From Enchytraeus crypticus (taxonomy: Eukaryota; Annelida; Clitellata; Enchytraeida; Enchytraeidae), in assembly GCA_905160935.1 (NCBI GenBank), contig CAJHZI010000473.1, positions 874,501 through 938,500 on the forward strand: 64,000 nucleotides of DNA. The letters run 5' to 3'. Positions 61,259 to 64,000 of this stretch are shown here, piece by piece (position 1 is the stretch's first letter; each line of letters opens with the position of its first letter). The translations under genes and the position numbers were made by a program. Below the pieces are notes generated by a model. It saw only the letters and a list, made by a program, of their open reading frames with translations. It was not told the origin of the DNA and ran no database searches.

Positions 61259-61794
61259 GAATCAGAACTGTTAGCACACTTGTATGCTAAACAGGCTGTG
61301 GTTTCGAATTCTTGGCGAACCGCCTCAGATGATAAACTTGTAGTTCAAAAATGAGGTAAAACTTTATTTTTGCAACTGTAAAAAAGTAACCGATGTTCGC
61401 AGGAAATCTCTCTACTTCTATTTACTTAATCTCACTCGACCGTCCATCGCTTCGAGCAAATCTATTGTAACAGTAACCATCAGTGGCCCTAGCAATGGAA
61501 CTGCAAACTGAATTAATTAATTAGAGGCTATAAATAGTAGCTCAGTTCTAGAGTGGGAGGACGGAAAGAAGAGTGGAGCGTATGCACCCCTCCCCCCACC
61601 AAGAAGTCGTGAAATAATATGAGCTTTAATTTTGTTTCCTCTTTGGCGAAATACTGGTTATACGGAAAATGAATTAAATGACAGAAAAATACTGCACATT
61701 TCTGCAAAATATCCAGTGTCCATCGACAAAATAGTGGCCACGACTCCCAGATCATCCAAACCTCAAAAAATAAAATCATTTATTGCTGCATCAC

Positions 61795-61845
61795 AGCTCG
61801 GTTGCCATGGCAATTCCACTGGTCACTTCGATGAGTCATCGGTGG
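61795..61845. promoter_or_regulatory. Candidate X-box plus AP-1 palindrome
   Basis: GTTGCCATGGCAAT at 61801-61814 fits the RFX-factor X-box (GTTGCC..GGCAAC) at all but the last base. ATGAGTCAT, a perfect AP-1 palindrome, follows at 61831-61839. Which gene they would serve is unknown; the Rab3 ATG is 10 kb away. Confidence 0.35.
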
Positions 61846-61974
61846 AGTGAAGAAAACTCAGTGCTGCCATTTATTCAGAAAAAAACCGAAAGAGATCAAT
61901 GCTCCTCTGTTTTGAAATTATTACAAGTAATATTGCGACTACAGTTTTGTACCCTTATCGTAATAAAGAAAATA

Positions 61975-62135
61975 GAAGGTAGAATGGAAGGAAAAGAGGT
62001 AGAGTCAGGCCGAGATTAGGTATGTTAGATGAAAAACCACTCATATGTGGAAATGAAGAGGAAAGCGGAAGACAAAGAAAAGTGGAGGCGCTATATACCA
62101 TGGACCTGCCAGTAGGCAGTGCACTAAGAGATACA
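61975..62135 (+). mobile_element. LINE-A ORF2 3' end
   Basis: GAGTCAGGCCGAGATTAGGT, GTGGAAATGAAGAGGAAAGC, AGTGGAGGCGCTATATACCA, TGGACCTGCCAGTAGGCAGT, GCACTAAGAGA. Confidence 0.8.
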
Positions 62136-62452
62136 GTAATCAATTTCCTTAAAAATAAAGTTTAACTACGCAGAGTAAAATCAGTCATCTTATAATTATA
62201 AAAGATGCGAGATTATTCGTAAATATTATAATGTTGGTATTTATCACTTTAATGGTCAAAAAGTTAAGCAGTTTAGTTTATCATCCATTTAGCGATTCTC
62301 TCAATGTTCTAGATTATATTCAGCTCGTCCGGCAATGATATACACGAGAGTTTAATTCACTTCAAGATTGATCTCTCAAATCTTCATGACTATACCTTCC
62401 TATCCATGGACACTGAACTATTAATATCCGTAATAATGAACCGATTGAACAA

Positions 62453-62455
<3 letters not shown>

Positions 62456-62489
<34 letters not shown>

Positions 62490-62605
62490 ATCTATCTCTT
62501 CCTCTCTCTCTCTCTCTCAATCACTCTCTCTCGCTCTCTTTCTTTCTCTCTCTCTACCTCTTCCTCTCTCGCTCTCTCAATCACTCTCTCTCACTCTCTC
62601 TCTCT

Positions 62606-62640
<35 letters not shown>
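62456..62640. repeat. (TC)n compound microsatellite
   Basis: TC runs broken by TCAATCACTCTC and TCGC units. A decayed SINE-2-like segment may precede it (about 62220-62400, GTTTAATTCACTTCAAGATT). Confidence 0.9.
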
Positions 62641-62739
62641 ACTGACACCATACGCCGATGACAAGAACTGCAGGTTAATGTAGTAGATAACAGATTGCAA
62701 ACTTTTCATTTAGTGGCAACGCTTGACACGAGAGTCAGT

Positions 62740-62910
62740 TAATCTATCACACCGTCATTTCCCGAGCGAGTCAGTCAGACCGTCAGTCAGTCAGGCGGTG
62801 CCACGCCCACTCAATATTCTTTCTTATTCGCCCCCACTGCCCAGTCACTCCTTCATCTCTAAACAAACACAGCTCGAATCCGTGACAACCCACGAGTGAC
62901 GTAGCCAGGA
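62740..62910. promoter_or_regulatory. GC-richer patch with GC-box and CRE-like half sites
   Basis: GTGCCACGCCCACTC (reverse GAGTGGGCGTGGCAC, a KLF/Sp-type box) and GAGTGACGTAGCC (TGACGT half CRE) lie within about 90 bp, next to GTCAGTCAG repeats. Promoter function is only a suggestion. Confidence 0.2.
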
Positions 62911-63029
62911 AGCCTGACTCAATGAGATAGGGCTAATGCTGTGTGCTAGGATTTTAAAATATTATTAGATATCTATTAAAATCTGTTTAATAGTTATCAT
63001 TAAATAGCTATTAAAATATTAAAGCTAAA

Positions 63030-63240
63030 AAAAGCTAAAGCTATGGTTAACGTCAGTTTCCTCACTCGATATTTTCGTACAATGATTGTTATTGGAATCA
63101 ATATTATTCGAAAAAGACTAAACAGGCTAAAGCCTTGTTTAACGTCAGTTTCGTGCTCGAATGACATGTCAGAGACGGGGAGAACATTGGATCTATACCC
63201 GCACCTACGGATCAGTTGTCGGGCGATCTGCCGGTTGTAG
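63030..63240 (-). mobile_element. Two SINE-1-type 3' ends
   Basis: GTTAACGTCAGTTTCCTCAC at 63047 and TTTAACGTCAGTTTCGTGCT at 63138; the second continues as ATGTCAGAGACGGGGAGAAC and ACGGATCAGTTGTCGGGCGA, a diverged SINE-1 head. Confidence 0.6.
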
Positions 63241-63528
63241 TAGTAGTGTTTCTACATGTGATTTGATTCTCGATGATTCTACATCTGATTCTATTCTCAG
63301 TGATTCTGCATGTGATTTGATTCTCAGTGATTCTACAAGTGATTTGATCCTCAGTGATTCTACATGTGATTTGATTATCAGTGATTCTGCAAGTGATTTG
63401 ATTATCAGTGATTCTACATGTGATTTGATTCTCAGTGATTCTACATGTGATTTGATTCTCAGTGATTCTACACGTGATTTGATTCTCAGTGATTCTACAT
63501 GTGATTTGATTCTCAGTGATTCTACATT
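63240..63528. repeat. 27-bp minisatellite, about 11 copies
   Basis: Unit TGATTCTACATGTGATTTGA plus TTCTCAG. Because 27 is divisible by 3, frames are open on both strands (DSTCDLILS repeats on plus, VESLRIKSH on minus). I treat it as non-coding. Confidence 0.92.
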
Positions 63529-63744
63529 CCTCGGTCCACTTCTACTCCTAGTCCGCAGTTTTATCGTGGTTCCGTAGAGACGAGATTTTCCATTAATACA
63601 CTCTCCACACGACACTTCTTTATTACCTATTTACAACAAAGCCCTACTAAACTTCGTAACATTGTGAAATGCTAGTATGCCACGAAGAAAGACTTCACCT
63701 AAAAAGCAAGAGTAGCGTGTGAATAATTCCTGATGATGTCTCTC

Positions 63745-63990
63745 TCTCTCTCTCTCTAGTGTTCTGCCAAGCGGCAAGTCCAAGGAATATATTCCCACTG
63801 ACTTGCTGTTTTTCACGCTCCATAAAGAGCACATCATCGATTAACGAGTTAAAGCCTTCACAAATGGCTATGCCTTATCCACACCTTAATGCAGTCTATA
63901 GCTTGGGAATAATATGGCTGCTGAGATGGTTTCCCGTTACCTTCCTCAGTTCTATAATGGATTAACTCCCATTTAATCCTGGGAGAAAAA
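63745..63990 (-). repeat. Rep-4 copy
   Basis: (TC)n, then TAGTGTTCTGCCAAGCGGCA, AGGAATATATTCCCACTG, CTATAGCTTGGGAATAATAT and TTACCTTCCTCAGTTCTATA. Continues to the window edge. Confidence 0.75.
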
Positions 63991-64000
63991 TTTAGAGGTG

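Noticed and set aside
61632..61850. 72-codon open frame near the X-box
   Set aside because: No homology recognised and a second overlapping frame is equally open; treated as chance.

Overview
The window is animal (metazoan) nuclear DNA: AT-rich, intron-dense and crowded with simple repeats, minisatellites and short retrotransposon pieces. It holds two split protein-coding genes, whose spliced reading frames I could reconstruct with every intron phase consistent. No bacterial, organellar or CRISPR features are present. The species is not identifiable from sequence alone; kinesin-13 plus a Rab3 with the full synaptic-vesicle Rab signature points to an invertebrate animal.

Region 1-7766 is intergenic: retroelement fragments, small tandem repeats and long AT-rich stretches. 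Region 7767-33459 (+) is a complete kinesin-13 (KIF2/MCAK family) gene of 21 coding exons encoding 712 residues: N-terminal domain, charged linker, positively charged neck, internal motor with P-loop, switch I and switch II, then a coiled-coil C-terminus. Region 33460-42307 is the 3' flank and intergenic DNA, with one doubtful extra exon near 38.5 kb. Region 42308-51756 (-) is a complete four-exon Rab3 gene of 222 residues ending in the prenylation motif CRC. Region 51757-64000 is the Rab3 upstream side. It contains a nearly perfect 25-bp satellite of about 75 copies (52575-54443), a CpG-dense patch, a candidate X-box/AP-1 element and more repeats. Kinesin-13 depolymerises microtubule ends and Rab3 is a vesicle-exocytosis GTPase; nothing suggests the two are co-regulated.

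The most unusual signal is the relation between tandem repeats and splice sites. Several exon-intron boundaries of the kinesin gene exist as tandem copies. The 3' end of exon 16 with its donor is amplified into a 37-bp minisatellite of about 21 units. The exon 5 donor is present about four times. The exon 12 acceptor plus the first ~30 nt of the exon is partly triplicated. The exon 4 acceptor is the last of four 50-bp units. In both genes (TTGA)n tracts lie directly against 3' splice sites. Three families of non-LTR retrotransposon 3' ends and at least two tRNA-headed SINE families fill the introns, and their 3' simple-repeat tails appear to have seeded many of the microsatellites.
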